DNA of 64,000 bases from an uncultured Streptomyces sp. (GCF_947488945.1 NZ_CANLBS010000004.1:248001-312000), one strand, 5' to 3'. Shown: positions 40,311 through 48,703, counted from the first letter of the stretch. Notes: generated by a model not told the origin, from the sequence alone. Translations and numbers: made by a program.

Positions 40311-40661
40311 ATGCCGCAGATCACCGTCGACTACTCCGCCGAACTCGGCGACGCCTTCGGCCGGCGCGACTTCGCGCTGGCGCTGCACCCGCTGGTCGCC
40401 AAGACCATCGACACCTCGGTGCCCGCCTGCAAGACCCGCTTCCGTGCGGTCGAGGAGTCCGTCGTCGGCGACGAACCGGCCGGAGCCGCCATCGTCCACA
40501 TCACCATCGGCATGCTCGCCGGCCGCACCCCCGAGGTGAAGGCCGAGCTCACCCGCGCCGTCGTGGAACTCCTGGAGGACCACGTCCGGCCCGTCGGCGG
40601 GGTCAGGGTCCACGCCTCCGCCGAGGTCCGCGACCTCGACCCGTCGTACGACAAGAACTGA
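40311..40661 (+). CDS. 5-carboxymethyl-2-hydroxymuconate isomerase-like tautomerase
   Basis: 116 residues, MPQITVDYSAELGDAFGRRDFALALHPLVAKTID. The second residue is Pro, which becomes the catalytic N-terminal base after Met removal in the tautomerase superfamily (CHMI branch: PH..ITVDYS, ...GRTPEVKAELTRAVVELLEDHVRP). Enzymes of this branch shift double bonds in aromatic catabolism. No homoprotocatechuate genes are nearby, so the real substrate is open. GGGAG lies close upstream of ATG 40311. It stands between the amylopullulanase terminator and a convergent TetR gene. Confidence 0.88.
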   Translation: MPQITVDYSAELGDAFGRRDFALALHPLVAKTIDTSVPACKTRFRAVEESVVGDEPAGAAIVHITIGMLAGRTPEVKAELTRAVVELLEDHVRPVGGVRVHASAEVRDLDPSYDKN

Positions 40662-40713
40662 CCGCGGGCACCCGTACGGACACGGGCACAGGCGCCGGGC
40701 GGGCGCGCGGGGT

Positions 40714-41508
40714 TCAGCGCGCCCGCTGCGCGGGCACGGCCGGGCCGTCCGCGTCTCGGCCGTCCGCGCCCGGGTCCTCCCCGGCGGCCGGCGTCCCGGT
40801 CCCGCCGCCGTCCGCGAGTGCGGGAGCCAGCGCCGCCAGGCGCCCGAGCAGTTCCCCGAACGGCCCGTCGGCCGGCTCCCGGGCGAGCACCCGCAGCACG
40901 ATCTCCGCCGTCTCCGGATCATGGAACGCGCTGATCGCCGCCAGCGCCGCGAAGTCGTGCACCAACTGGATCTCCAGATCCGCCCGCGGCACCCTGCGGC
41001 CGTCCAGCCACAGCAGCGCCGTCGACTCCGCCAGCGACACCCAGGACCGGACCACCAACTCCAGCCGCGCGGGCGGGTCCCGGACCTCCAGATGGGTCAG
41101 GATCTGCTCGTACGCGGCCTGCCGCACCCCGTCGACCATCGCGGTCGTGGTGGACGAACCGACCGCCGGACCGCCCCGCATCAGCGCGGAGAAACCGGGG
41201 CCGTGCTCCTCCACGAAGTCGAAGAACCTGCCCATCACCCGCAACAGCCGCTGCCCCGGCGGCCCTTCGTGCGGTTCCACGAACCGGTCCGCCAGCTCGT
41301 CCGCGGCCCGGCGCAACGCGGCCTCGTACAGGCTCTGTTTACCGGGGAAGTAGTGGTAGACCAGCGGACGGGAGATTCCCGCCGCCGCGGCGATGTCGTC
41401 GATCGACACCTCGTCGGGGGAACGGTTGCTGAACAACTCCAGTGCGACACCGATCAGTTGCCGCTTGCGCTCATCGACGCCCATCCGGCGCCGCACCCCG
41501 GTCGTCAT
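40714..41508 (-). CDS. TetR-family transcriptional regulator
   Basis: 264 residues. HTH: RMGVDERKRQLIGVALELFSNRSPDEVSIDDIAAAAGISRPLVYHYFPGKQSLYEAALRRAADELADRF. The C-terminal domain is helical (SLAESTALLWLDGRRVPRADLEIQLVHDFAALAAISAF) with a 40-residue Gly/Ala/Asp-rich tail (GGGTGTPAAGEDPGADGRDADGP). No divergent partner is seen: the next gene (RR) lies 87 bp away on the same strand, and the tautomerase converges. Target genes are therefore unknown. ATG 41508 has GTGAAGG very close upstream; ATG 41484 (MGVDERKRQ) is a possible later start. Confidence 0.9.
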   Translation of the reverse strand: MTTGVRRRMGVDERKRQLIGVALELFSNRSPDEVSIDDIAAAAGISRPLVYHYFPGKQSLYEAALRRAADELADRFVEPHEGPPGQRLLRVMGRFFDFVEEHGPGFSALMRGGPAVGSSTTTAMVDGVRQAAYEQILTHLEVRDPPARLELVVRSWVSLAESTALLWLDGRRVPRADLEIQLVHDFAALAAISAFHDPETAEIVLRVLAREPADGPFGELLGRLAALAPALADGGGTGTPAAGEDPGADGRDADGPAVPAQRAR

Positions 41509-41595
41509 GCCTTCACCCTAACCGCGGCGGCCCGGACGCGACGGTCCCCGCGGGCCGGACACCGCCGCGCCGCCCGCGGTCACTGCTGCCCGCGG

Positions 41596-42249
41596 TCACT
41601 GCCGTCCCCGGTCCAGATACGTCAGCACCGCCAGCACCCGGCGGTTGTCGTCGTCCGACGGAGCGAGCCCGAGCTTGCCGAAGATGTTCGAGGTGTGCTT
41701 CGCCACCGCCCGCTCCGTGATCACCATCTGTGCCGCGATCGCCGCGTTGGACCGGCCCTGAGCCATCAGCTCCATCACCTCCCGCTCGCGCGGGGTCAGC
41801 GCCGCCATCGGCTCGTCCCGCTCCCGGCGCGACAGCAGCTGCGAGATGACCTGCGGGTCCATCGCGGTGCCGCCCGCCGCCACCCTGCGCACCGCGTCGA
41901 CGAACTGGTCCGCGTCGAAGACCCGGTCCTTCAGCAGATAGCCGATGCCGCCGTCGCCGTCCGCCAGCAACTCCCGTGCGTACAACTGCTCCACGTGCTG
42001 CGACAGCACCAGCACCGGCAGCCCGGGCCTGGCCCGGCGCGCGGCGAGCGCGCACTGCAGACCCTCGTCCGTGTGCGACGGCGGCAGCCGGACGTCCACC
42101 ACCGCCACGTCCGGCTCCGACTCCGCGAGCGCCCGCGTCAGTTCGGGGCCCGACTCGACGGCGGCCGCGATCTCGAAGTCGTACGCCTCCAGCATCCGCA
42201 CCAGCCCGTCGCGCAGCAGGAAGAGGTCTTCGGCTAGGACAACGCGCAA
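41596..42249 (-). CDS. NarL/LuxR-type response regulator
   Basis: 217 residues from TTG 42249, which has GGAG about seven bases upstream and makes the natural N-terminus LRVVLAEDLFLLRDGLVRMLEAYDFEI. Receiver: acidic pocket AEDLFLL, phospho-acceptor Asp in DVAVVDVRLPP, Lys in GYLLKDRVFD. Output: LuxR HTH LTPREREVMELMAQGRSNAAIAAQMVITERAVAKHTSNIFGKLGL. Its start lies inside the last 16 bases of the kinase gene (stop at 42234), so the pair is translationally coupled. It should be phosphorylated by that kinase. Regulon unknown. Confidence 0.93.
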   Translation of the reverse strand: MRVVLAEDLFLLRDGLVRMLEAYDFEIAAAVESGPELTRALAESEPDVAVVDVRLPPSHTDEGLQCALAARRARPGLPVLVLSQHVEQLYARELLADGDGGIGYLLKDRVFDADQFVDAVRRVAAGGTAMDPQVISQLLSRRERDEPMAALTPREREVMELMAQGRSNAAIAAQMVITERAVAKHTSNIFGKLGLAPSDDDNRRVLAVLTYLDRGRQ

Positions 42250-43526
42250 GGGATCTCCATGGTCACCATGGTGGGGCCGCCCTCGGGACTGCTGACGGCC
42301 AGGACACCGTCGAATGTACCCAGCCGGCGCTCGATCCCGGTCAGACCCGAGCCGCCGCCGATCCGTGCGCCGCCCCTGCCGTCGTCGGTGACCGAGACCC
42401 GCAGCATGGAGCCGGAGTGGTGCAGGTCGATCCAGATCCGGTCGGCGTGCGCGTGCTTCACCGCGTTGACCAGGGTCTCGCTGACCGCGAAGTACGCCGC
42501 CGACTCGACCGGCGCCTCCGGCCGGCCCGCCAGGTCCACCGTCACCTCCGTCTCCACCGGCAGCCGCAGCGCCAGCGCCCGGACCGCGTCGCCCAGGCCG
42601 CGTTCCGCGAGGACCGGCGGGTGGATGCCCCGGACCAGGTCGCGCAGCTCGGTCAGGGCCTCCGCGGACGACTGGCGCGTCGCCGCCAGCATCTCCTTGG
42701 CCCGCGCCGGGTCCTTCTCGATCAGCGCCTCGATCGTCCCGAGGTCCATCCCCATCGCCACCAGCCGGGCCTGCGCCCCGTCGTGCAGATCCCGCTCGAT
42801 GCGCCGCAGCTCGGACGCGGCGGTGTCCACCGCCTCGTGCCGGGTCTCGGTCAGCCGGTCGATCCGCCGGGCCAGCTCCTCCCGCGGCACGGGTGCCAGC
42901 ACGGCCTTCGCGAGCGAGAAGTTCAGCCGCAGCAGCGGCCGGCTCGCCCACAGCCCGACGTGGAACAGGACCACCCCGAGCGCCAGCGCGGCGAACGCCG
43001 TGCCCTGGCTGGAGACGGGCACGAACCCGTACCAGTACGCGTCGTCCCGGAACACCCGCCACAGCCCCGCCGCCAGCACCAGGCCCTCCACGGGGTACAC
43101 CATCAGTGCCGCGGCCAGTACCGACAGGGTGAACCCGACCGACATGTCCGCCATCAGCCACCCCAGGTCCCGCCAGGTCGCCGGGTCCTTCAGCATCAGC
43201 GTGGTCCGCTCGACCCGGCCCGCCAGTCCGGGACGCAGGTCCGCCGGGAGGGGCCGGTAGGGCACCGGGATCCGTACGTCCGACCAGGTCGCCGCCTTCA
43301 GCCGCCGCCAGTCGGCGTGACGGCGTACGAGCTCCAGGACGTACGGGGTGGTGATCAGCCCGATGCCGAGCGGCACGAAGGCGATCGACAGCACCGACAG
43401 GATGAACAGGGCCATCGAGACGCCGAGCCCCGACACCGCCAGCACCAGCCCGCGTCCGGCCGCGAGCAACGCCTCCCGCAAGCGGCTCCTCGTCGTCTTC
43501 CCGGGGGGACTCGTCGTCGTGCTCAT
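42234..43526 (-). CDS. Two-component sensor histidine kinase (HisKA_3)
   Basis: 430 residues. A hydrophobic sensor half with a DUF1707/PspC-like or PspA-type sensor arrangement of about four to five TM helices (LVLAVSGLGVSMALFILSVLSIAFVPLGIGLI, MSVGFTLSVLAAALMVYPVEGLVLAA, FAALALGVVLFHVGL) precedes the kinase part: RRIERDLHDGAQARLVAMGMDLG with the phospho-His, then the HATPase core ETLVNAVKHAHADRIWID, VTDDGRGGA and GSGLTGIERRLGTFDG. It signals to the overlapping response regulator at 41596. Signal unknown; the wide membrane sensor suggests a cell-envelope cue. Confidence 0.93.
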   Translation of the reverse strand: MSTTTSPPGKTTRSRLREALLAAGRGLVLAVSGLGVSMALFILSVLSIAFVPLGIGLITTPYVLELVRRHADWRRLKAATWSDVRIPVPYRPLPADLRPGLAGRVERTTLMLKDPATWRDLGWLMADMSVGFTLSVLAAALMVYPVEGLVLAAGLWRVFRDDAYWYGFVPVSSQGTAFAALALGVVLFHVGLWASRPLLRLNFSLAKAVLAPVPREELARRIDRLTETRHEAVDTAASELRRIERDLHDGAQARLVAMGMDLGTIEALIEKDPARAKEMLAATRQSSAEALTELRDLVRGIHPPVLAERGLGDAVRALALRLPVETEVTVDLAGRPEAPVESAAYFAVSETLVNAVKHAHADRIWIDLHHSGSMLRVSVTDDGRGGARIGGGSGLTGIERRLGTFDGVLAVSSPEGGPTMVTMEIPCALS

Positions 43527-43685
43527 CGGTGCCTCTTTCCCTCGCCGGGCCCGCGGCGGCCCGTCCGGCAGCCAGTGTCACCCGGCCCGGCCCGCCCCCG
43601 GCAGCCGTCCCCCCACCCGACACGTGGTGTACCTGGCACCACCCACCGGCCGGGGGACGGCCCGCCGCGCGAAGGGCCCCGGCGC

Positions 43686-43723
43686 GAGGGCCCCGGACGT
43701 CGGGGCCTCGCACCGGGGCCCTC
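43686..43723 (-). terminator. Hairpin between the OmpR-type regulator and the kinase gene
   Basis: GAGGGCCCCGG (43686-43696) pairs with CCGGGGCCCTC (43713-43723). It follows the end of the winged-helix gene (43749) by 26 bp on the minus strand, separating it from the two-component pair. Confidence 0.65.
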
Positions 43724-43748
43724 GGCGCGGTGCGGTGAGCGGGCGGGA

Positions 43749-44423
43749 TCAGGGGGCGTACTTGTACCCGACCCGCCGCACCGTCTGGATCGAGCGGCGG
43801 TGCTGCACGCCGAGCTTCCGGCGCAGCCGGGCCACATGGACGTCGACGGTCCGGCCGTCTCCCACATGCCCGTACCCCCACACGGTGGTGACGAGCTGAT
43901 CGCGGGTGTGGACCCGGTGCGGGTGCGCCACCAGGTGGGCCAGCAGCTCGAACTCCAGGTAAGTGAGGTCCAGTTCGCGCCCGTCGACCAGCGCGGTACG
44001 CCGCACCGGGTCGATGCGCACCGGACTGTCCGGCGCGACGGCGGACGGCTGGTCCCCCGCCGGGGTGCGGGTGGCCTCCGTCTCGGGGACGACCGGTTCG
44101 GGGGCGACCGGCGCGGGCCGGCCCGAGGCGGCGAACGCGCCGACGAGGGCGGCCTGCTGGTCGGCCGGGACGAGGACCAGGTAGCCGATCATGGGCGGCC
44201 GGCCCGGCAGGGTCGGCAGGGTGTGCTGCGGCGCCGGGACCCAGGTCGCGCCGGGCGGCAGGAAGTCGGCCACGTCGGCCAGTTCGGCGACCGCGACCAC
44301 GTCGTCGCGGTCCACCGCGCGCAGCCTGCGGGCGGGGGAGAGGGGACGTGCGGCAGCGGCCGCGCCGGAGACCGCGTGCGTCGCGGCGGCGGGAGCGGAG
44401 GAGAGAGTACGGGCGTTCGCCAT
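43749..44423 (-). CDS. OmpR/PhoB-type winged-helix protein without a receiver domain
   Basis: 224 residues. The C-terminal half is a PhoB/OmpR winged helix (PVRRTALVDGRELDLTYLEFELLAHLVAHPHRVHTRDQLVTTVWGYGHVGDGRTVDVHVARLRRKLG...IQTVRRVGYKY). The N-terminal half has no phospho-acceptor pocket; it is Ala/Pro-rich with a short conserved-looking stretch DVVAVAELADVADFLPPGATWVPAPQHTLPTLPGRPPMIGYLVLVPADQQAALVGAF. Activity must be controlled otherwise, perhaps by the N-domain binding a ligand. ATG 44423 lacks a good ribosome site, which fits control by the leader peptide at 44506-44625. It lies downstream of glnII but past a terminator. Confidence 0.88.
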   Translation of the reverse strand: MANARTLSSAPAAATHAVSGAAAAARPLSPARRLRAVDRDDVVAVAELADVADFLPPGATWVPAPQHTLPTLPGRPPMIGYLVLVPADQQAALVGAFAASGRPAPVAPEPVVPETEATRTPAGDQPSAVAPDSPVRIDPVRRTALVDGRELDLTYLEFELLAHLVAHPHRVHTRDQLVTTVWGYGHVGDGRTVDVHVARLRRKLGVQHRRSIQTVRRVGYKYAP

Positions 44424-44505
44424 GGGGTCAGCAACTTTCGCGCGAGGAGTCGTCGAGGGACGGACTTGCGTCGTGCGCGCGGACCGAAGACCGGGGTGAG
44501 CGGCT

Positions 44506-44625
44506 TTAGAGGGCCAGCGCGTTCCACGCGCGGCAACAGACCCGGTCGAAGTCGTGATGCTGACGGGACGGCCAGAACGGCTCAAGGTCGCTGCGACCCG
44601 ATGAGGTGTACTGGAAGCCGGTCAT
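44506..44625 (-). CDS. 39-residue putative leader peptide with tandem Cys codons
   Basis: ATG 44625 begins MTGFQYTSSGRSDLEPF and ends RQHHDFDRVCCRAWNALAL. The segment RQHHDFDRVCC recalls the RxHxDLxRVxSAxC pattern of actinobacterial leader peptides, with TGT-TGC (Cys-Cys) where attenuators read cysteine supply. The winged-helix gene starts 82 bp downstream with no ribosome site of its own. The peptide start has only a tight GGGAG; CAATCT 15-20 bp before could be a -10 of a near-leaderless mRNA. Cysteine-responsive control is inference. Confidence 0.55.
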   Translation of the reverse strand: MTGFQYTSSGRSDLEPFWPSRQHHDFDRVCCRAWNALAL

Positions 44626-44790
44626 GCTCCCATTGAAGCAGAGATTGCGGCCCGGCAGCAGCCTCCTTCCGCCCCCTGATACGCCCGCGGCCGCTGCGGG
44701 CCGCCACGGGTCGACGGCTTTCGGCCAGGGGCCGCGGACTCCGGCCGGAATCACCGCCCGGCCCGCCGGCCCGCCTCCGCGCACGACGAA

Positions 44791-44823
44791 GACGCCCGCC
44801 GGAAACGCAAGTCCGGGGGCGTC
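44791..44823 (-). terminator. Bulged hairpin after glnII
   Basis: GACGCCCGCCGGA (44791-44803) pairs with TCCGG-GGGCGTC (44812-44823), one base bulged, 8-nt loop. On the minus strand it starts 40 bp after the glnII stop and is followed by TTCGTCG. It separates glnII from the leader-peptide unit. Confidence 0.65.
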
Positions 44824-44862
44824 TCGTGCGTGCCGCTGCGGGGAGGCGGGCGGCGGGTGGGA

Positions 44863-45891
44863 TCAGACCTGGTCGGCCTTCTCCAGGGCGGTGCAGCAGG
44901 TGTCCACGATCAGCCGGGTGACGACGTAGGGGTCGACGTTGGCGTTCGGGCGGCGGTCCTCGATGTAGCCCTTCTGGTCCTGCTCGACCTGCCACGGGAT
45001 GCGGACCGAGGCGCCGCGGTTGGAGACGCCGTAGCTGTACTCGTTCCACGGGGCGGTCTCGTGCAGACCGGTCAGGCGGTCGTCGATGCCCGCGCCGTAG
45101 TTCTTCACGTGGTCGAGCGGCTTGGAGCCCTCGCCCAGCGACTCGCAGGCGGTGATGATCGGGTCGTAGCCCTCGCGCATCGCCTTGGTGGAGAAGTTGG
45201 TGTGCGCGCCGGCGCCGTTCCAGTCGCCCTTGACCGGCTTCGGGTCGAGGGTGGCGGAGACGTTGAAGTCCTCGGCGGTGCGGTAGAGCAGCCAACGGGC
45301 GATCCACAGCTGGTCGGAGACCTCCAGCGGGGACAGCGGGCCGACCTGGAACTCCCACTGGCCGGGCATGACCTCGGCGTTGATGCCGGAGATGCCGAGA
45401 CCGGCCTTGAGGCAGTTGTCGAGGTGCTTCTCCACGATCTGGCGGCCGAAGATCTCGTCGGCGCCGACGCCGCAGTAGTAGCCGCCCTGCGCGGCCGGGA
45501 AGCCGCCCTCGGGGAAGCCGAGCGGGCGGTGGCCCTCGAAGAAGGTGTACTCCTGCTCGATGCCGAAGATCGGCTCCTGGCCGGCGAACCGCTCGGCCAC
45601 CGGGCGCAGCGCGGCACGGGTGTTGGACTCGTGCGGCGTCATGTCGATGTTGAAGACCTCGCACAGGACCAGGACGTCGTCGCCGCCGCGGATCGGGTCC
45701 GGACAGGAGAACACCGGCTTCAGCACCCGGTCCGAGGCGTGGCCCTCGGCCTGGTTGGTGCTCGAACCGTCGAAGCCCCAGATGGGCAGCTCCGCGCCGT
45801 CGGCCATGATCCTCGTCTTGGAGCGGAGCTTGGCGGTCGGCTCGGTGCCGTCTATCCAGATGTACTCAGCCTTGAACGTCACGGAAGCCAT
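44863..45891 (-). CDS. glnII: Type II glutamine synthetase
   Basis: 342 residues, the eukaryote-like GSII found in streptomycetes. Motifs: FKAEYIWIDGTEPTAKLRSKTRIM, WGFDGSSTNQAEGHASD, FGIEQEYTFFEG (metal ligands), GISGINAEVMPGQWEFQVGP, GDWNGAGAHTNFSTK, and NRGASVRIPWQVEQDQKGYIEDRRPNANVDPYVV. It makes glutamine from glutamate, ammonia and ATP; unlike GlnA it is not adenylylated by GlnE but is heat-labile. The GlnR box at 45953-45990 upstream puts it under nitrogen-limitation control. GCAAAGG lies just before ATG 45891. Confidence 0.97.
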   Translation of the reverse strand: MASVTFKAEYIWIDGTEPTAKLRSKTRIMADGAELPIWGFDGSSTNQAEGHASDRVLKPVFSCPDPIRGGDDVLVLCEVFNIDMTPHESNTRAALRPVAERFAGQEPIFGIEQEYTFFEGHRPLGFPEGGFPAAQGGYYCGVGADEIFGRQIVEKHLDNCLKAGLGISGINAEVMPGQWEFQVGPLSPLEVSDQLWIARWLLYRTAEDFNVSATLDPKPVKGDWNGAGAHTNFSTKAMREGYDPIITACESLGEGSKPLDHVKNYGAGIDDRLTGLHETAPWNEYSYGVSNRGASVRIPWQVEQDQKGYIEDRRPNANVDPYVVTRLIVDTCCTALEKADQV

Positions 45892-45952
45892 CCTTTGCGG
45901 CGGGTGCTGCGGTCTGCGCGGTGGTCTGTACGGCGCAGCTTGGCAAGACGCG

Positions 45953-45990
45953 ATTTCCCGTCCGTTGCCCGGATGTGAACCCCGTGTTAC
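45953..45990 (-). promoter_or_regulatory. GlnR box of glnII
   Basis: On the minus strand four 5-mers are separated by exactly six bases: GTAAC, TTCAC, GCAAC, GAAAT. This is the a-site/b-site layout (gTnAc-n6-GaAAc, twice) of Streptomyces GlnR. It lies 62-99 bp before the glnII start. GlnR activates glnII under nitrogen starvation in S. coelicolor. Confidence 0.85.
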
Positions 45991-46227
45991 CGAGGTTTCA
46001 GCCCCCCGGACGTCGACGTGCGCGGGCGCGCGGGCACCCGCGCGAGCCGCCGGAATCCAGGCCTCCGCCCTCTCCCGACGCGCCGCCGAGTACTCCCCGG
46101 CGCGCCGTGCACCCTGCCACCCCGCCGGCAAATCCGCGGCCGACCGGCGCGCGGATCGGAGCGTCGTATACGGCGAGCGGGCCGCCGCGCACACGAGGTG
46201 GCCGCCGGGAGAAGAACTCCGCCCCGC

Positions 46228-46249
46228 CTGTACCTACTGGTATGTACAG
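46228..46249. promoter_or_regulatory. TetR operator dyad overlapping the start codon
   Basis: CTGTAC-n10-GTACAG with inner TAC and GTA matches is a 22-bp dyad (nine of eleven positions complementary) covering the ATG at 46242. It would let the TetR protein block its own gene at the point of initiation. An alternative GTG start at 46257 would put the operator in the leader. The other 300 bp of the 45892-46241 spacer hold only the GlnR box. Confidence 0.6.
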
Positions 46250-46865
46250 TAACCGCGTGGACACCGTCGAACGATTGATAGCGAGCACCCGGGAACTCCT
46301 GTGGGAACGCGGCTACACCGGCACCAGTCCCCGGGCCGTCCAGCAGCGGTCGGGGGTCGGCCAGGGCAGCATGTACCACCACTTCGCGGGCAAGCGGGAG
46401 TTGGCGCTCGCCGCCATCACCCGTACCGCCGAGGAGATGCGGGTGATGGCCGAGGAGCGGCTCTCCCTGCCGGGTACCGCGGCCGAAACGGTCACCCGGT
46501 ATCTGCGCCGCGAGCGGGAGGTGCTGCGGGGCTGTCCGGTCGGCCGGCTGACGCAGGACCCGGACGTCATGTCCGACCCGGTGCTGCGGGCGCCGGTCGA
46601 GGAGACCTTCCGGTGGCTGTCCGAACGCCTCGCCCGCGTACTCCAGGAGGGCCTGCGGCGGGGGGAGTTCGACGCCGCCCTCGATCCCCGCGCCACCGCG
46701 GACGCGCTCGTCGCCGTCCTGCAGGGCGGTTACGTCCTGGCCAGGGCCGCCGACTCCACCGCCCCGTTCGACCGGGCGCTCGACGGAGTGCTCGGCCTCC
46801 TGGCCGCCCGCACCGCGACCGCCCCGCCCGCCGGCCCCGCCGCCGCCCGCACCTCGACCGCCTGA
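46242..46865 (+). CDS. TetR-family regulator beside DUF4865
   Basis: 207 residues from ATG 46242 (or 202 from GTG 46257). HTH: RVDTVERLIASTRELLWERGYTGTSPRAVQQRSGVGQGSMYHHFAGKRELALAAITRTAEEM. The C-terminal domain has REREVLRGCPVGRLTQDPDVMSDPVLRAPVEETF, with the CPVGRL stretch that recurs in LmrA/YxaF-type TetR regulators. The DUF4865 gene follows 49 bp downstream and is probably cotranscribed. Such regulator-DUF4865 pairs are often near a tautomerase. The operator dyad lies over its start. Confidence 0.9.
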   Translation: MYSNRVDTVERLIASTRELLWERGYTGTSPRAVQQRSGVGQGSMYHHFAGKRELALAAITRTAEEMRVMAEERLSLPGTAAETVTRYLRREREVLRGCPVGRLTQDPDVMSDPVLRAPVEETFRWLSERLARVLQEGLRRGEFDAALDPRATADALVAVLQGGYVLARAADSTAPFDRALDGVLGLLAARTATAPPAGPAAARTSTA

Positions 46866-46914
46866 GCCGCAGCCGCCCGACCCGCCGCCCGACGCCGAGA
46901 GAGGCCGACTCACC

Positions 46915-47643
46915 GTGTACGCACAGCAGTACGAGATCACCCTGCCCGCCGACTACGACATGGGGATCATCCGTGCCAGGGTCGCCGCGGGCGGCCATGT
47001 CCTCGACGACCGCGCCGGACTCGGCCTCAAGGCGTACCTGATCCGCGAGCGCGGCGCCGGCGGCCCGGAAGGTGCGGCCGATCCGGAGGGTCCGGCCCGT
47101 CCGGAGGGCACAGCCGGTCCGGAGGGCACAGCCGGACAGGAGGATCCGGCCGGTCCGGAGGGTTCCGGCGGCTCCCCGGTCAACCAGTACGCGCCCTTCT
47201 ACCTGTGGAACGACGCCGGTGCGTCGGCCCGGTTCCTGGTCGGCGGCGGCGGGTTCCAGAACATCGTCCGCGACTTCGGCCGCCCCGTGGTCCACCACTG
47301 GACCGGAGTCGCCTGCCACGCCGGCCCGGCCCGCGACGCTCCCCCGAGGGCGGCCTCGCGCCGGCTCACCCCGCTCGGAAGTGGTGCCGGCACCGGTCCG
47401 GACCCCGACGGCCTGGCCCTGAGCGCGCTGATCGAGCGGGAGGCCGCCGAACTCGCCGCCCTCGCGCGCCGTCCCGGCGTCCACACCGCCGTCCTCGCCG
47501 TCGACCCGTACCACTGGCGGCTGCTGCGGTTCGTACTGTGGGCGCGGACCGTCCCGGCGCGGGAGCCGGCCACCGAGCGGTACGAGGTGCTGCACCTGTC
47601 CGCCCCGGAGCTCGCGGGCCTCCCGGAAGGACGCGACTGGTAG
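46915..47643 (+). CDS. DUF4865-family protein with a PEG-repeat insertion
   Basis: 242 residues from GTG 46915. The family start YAQQYEITLPADYDMGIIRARVAAGGHVLDDRAGLGLKAYLIRE and NQYAPFYLWNDAGASARFLVGGGGFQNIVRDFGRP are intact; later PGVHTAVLAVDPYHWRLLRFVLWA continues the domain, which resembles monooxygenase-like barrels. Between them (about residues 47-88) is a low-complexity insert of ARPEGTAGPEG type, seven PEG units, not usual for the family. Function of DUF4865 is not established. It is likely repressed by the upstream TetR. Confidence 0.85.
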   Translation: MYAQQYEITLPADYDMGIIRARVAAGGHVLDDRAGLGLKAYLIRERGAGGPEGAADPEGPARPEGTAGPEGTAGQEDPAGPEGSGGSPVNQYAPFYLWNDAGASARFLVGGGGFQNIVRDFGRPVVHHWTGVACHAGPARDAPPRAASRRLTPLGSGAGTGPDPDGLALSALIEREAAELAALARRPGVHTAVLAVDPYHWRLLRFVLWARTVPAREPATERYEVLHLSAPELAGLPEGRDW

Positions 47644-47773
47644 ACGCGGGACGAGGGTCCCTCGCGCGGGGGCGGTGCTGGCCGTCGCGCGCGGGCGGGG
47701 CGGGTCCGCCCCGCCCGCGACGCACCCGCGTCCGGTACCCGCCCCGCCCGTCCGAACCGGCAGACTTGCCCGT

Positions 47774-48703
47774 ATGACGATCCCCACGACTCCGCTGCGC
47801 GTCGGTCTCTTCGGTACGGGCCCCTGGGCCCGCAACACCCACGCCCCCGCCCTCGCCCACCATCCCGGCGTCGAGCTGGCCGGGGTGTGGGGCCGGCGCC
47901 CGGAGGCGGCGGCCGAACTGGCCGAGGCCCACGGCACCCGCGCGTTCAGCGGGGACTACGGCGCGGACGAGCTGATCGCCGCCTGTGACGCGGTCGCCTT
48001 CGCGCTGCCGCCGGACGTGCAGGCACCGCTCGCCGCCCGCGCCGCGGCCACCGGCCGGCACATCCTCATGGACAAGCCGCTCGCCACCACCGTGGCCGGG
48101 GCCCGCGAGGTCGTGACGGCGGTGGAGGGCGCGCAGGTCGCCTCCGTGGTCTTCTGCACCCTGAGATTCGCCGCGACGACGGCCGACTGGATCGCCGAAC
48201 AGGCGGCGCGGGAGGGCTGGTTCACCGCCCGCGCCCAGTGGATCGGCGCGCTGTACGCGCCCGGCGCCGCCAACGAGTACGCCGCCTCCCCGTGGCGCCG
48301 CGAGAAGGGCGGGCTCTGGGACGTGGGCCCGCACGTGCTCTCCGTCCTCATCCCCGTGCTCGGCGACGTCACCGGCCTCACCGCCGTGCCGGGTCCCTCC
48401 GACGCCGTCCACCTCGTCCTGCGCCACACCTCCGGGTCCTCCAGCACCGTGACCCTCGCCCTCGGGGCCCCGCAGGGCGCGGTGGGCACCGAGATCGAAC
48501 TGCGCGGCGAGGAAGGCGTCGTCACGCTGCCCCGCTGGGGCGAGGCGGCGGGGGCGTACGCCGAGGCGATCGACGCGCTGATCCACGCCGCCCGCACCGG
48601 CGAATCGCACCCCTGCGACGCCCGGTTCGGCCTCCGGCTGACCGAACTGCTGGCGGAGGCCGAGGCGCAGGCGGCGGCGCGGGCGGCGGGACCGGCGGAC
48701 TGA
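47774..48703 (+). CDS. Gfo/Idh/MocA-family NAD(P)-dependent oxidoreductase
   Basis: 309 residues. The N-terminal Rossmann fold is LRVGLFGTGPWARNTHAPALAHHPGVELAGVWGRRPEAAAELAEAHG, with FALPPDVQAPLAARAAATGRHILMDKPLATTVAGA carrying the catalytic-loop Lys (DKPLA). The C-terminal half has GGLWDVGPHVLSVL, where GG-DxGxH gives Asp and His catalytic residues. Members oxidise sugars, inositols or related substrates; which one is not visible from the context. ATG 47774 has no strong ribosome site. Neighbours are unrelated, so it is likely monocistronic. Confidence 0.9.
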   Translation: MTIPTTPLRVGLFGTGPWARNTHAPALAHHPGVELAGVWGRRPEAAAELAEAHGTRAFSGDYGADELIAACDAVAFALPPDVQAPLAARAAATGRHILMDKPLATTVAGAREVVTAVEGAQVASVVFCTLRFAATTADWIAEQAAREGWFTARAQWIGALYAPGAANEYAASPWRREKGGLWDVGPHVLSVLIPVLGDVTGLTAVPGPSDAVHLVLRHTSGSSSTVTLALGAPQGAVGTEIELRGEEGVVTLPRWGEAAGAYAEAIDALIHAARTGESHPCDARFGLRLTELLAEAEAQAAARAAGPAD

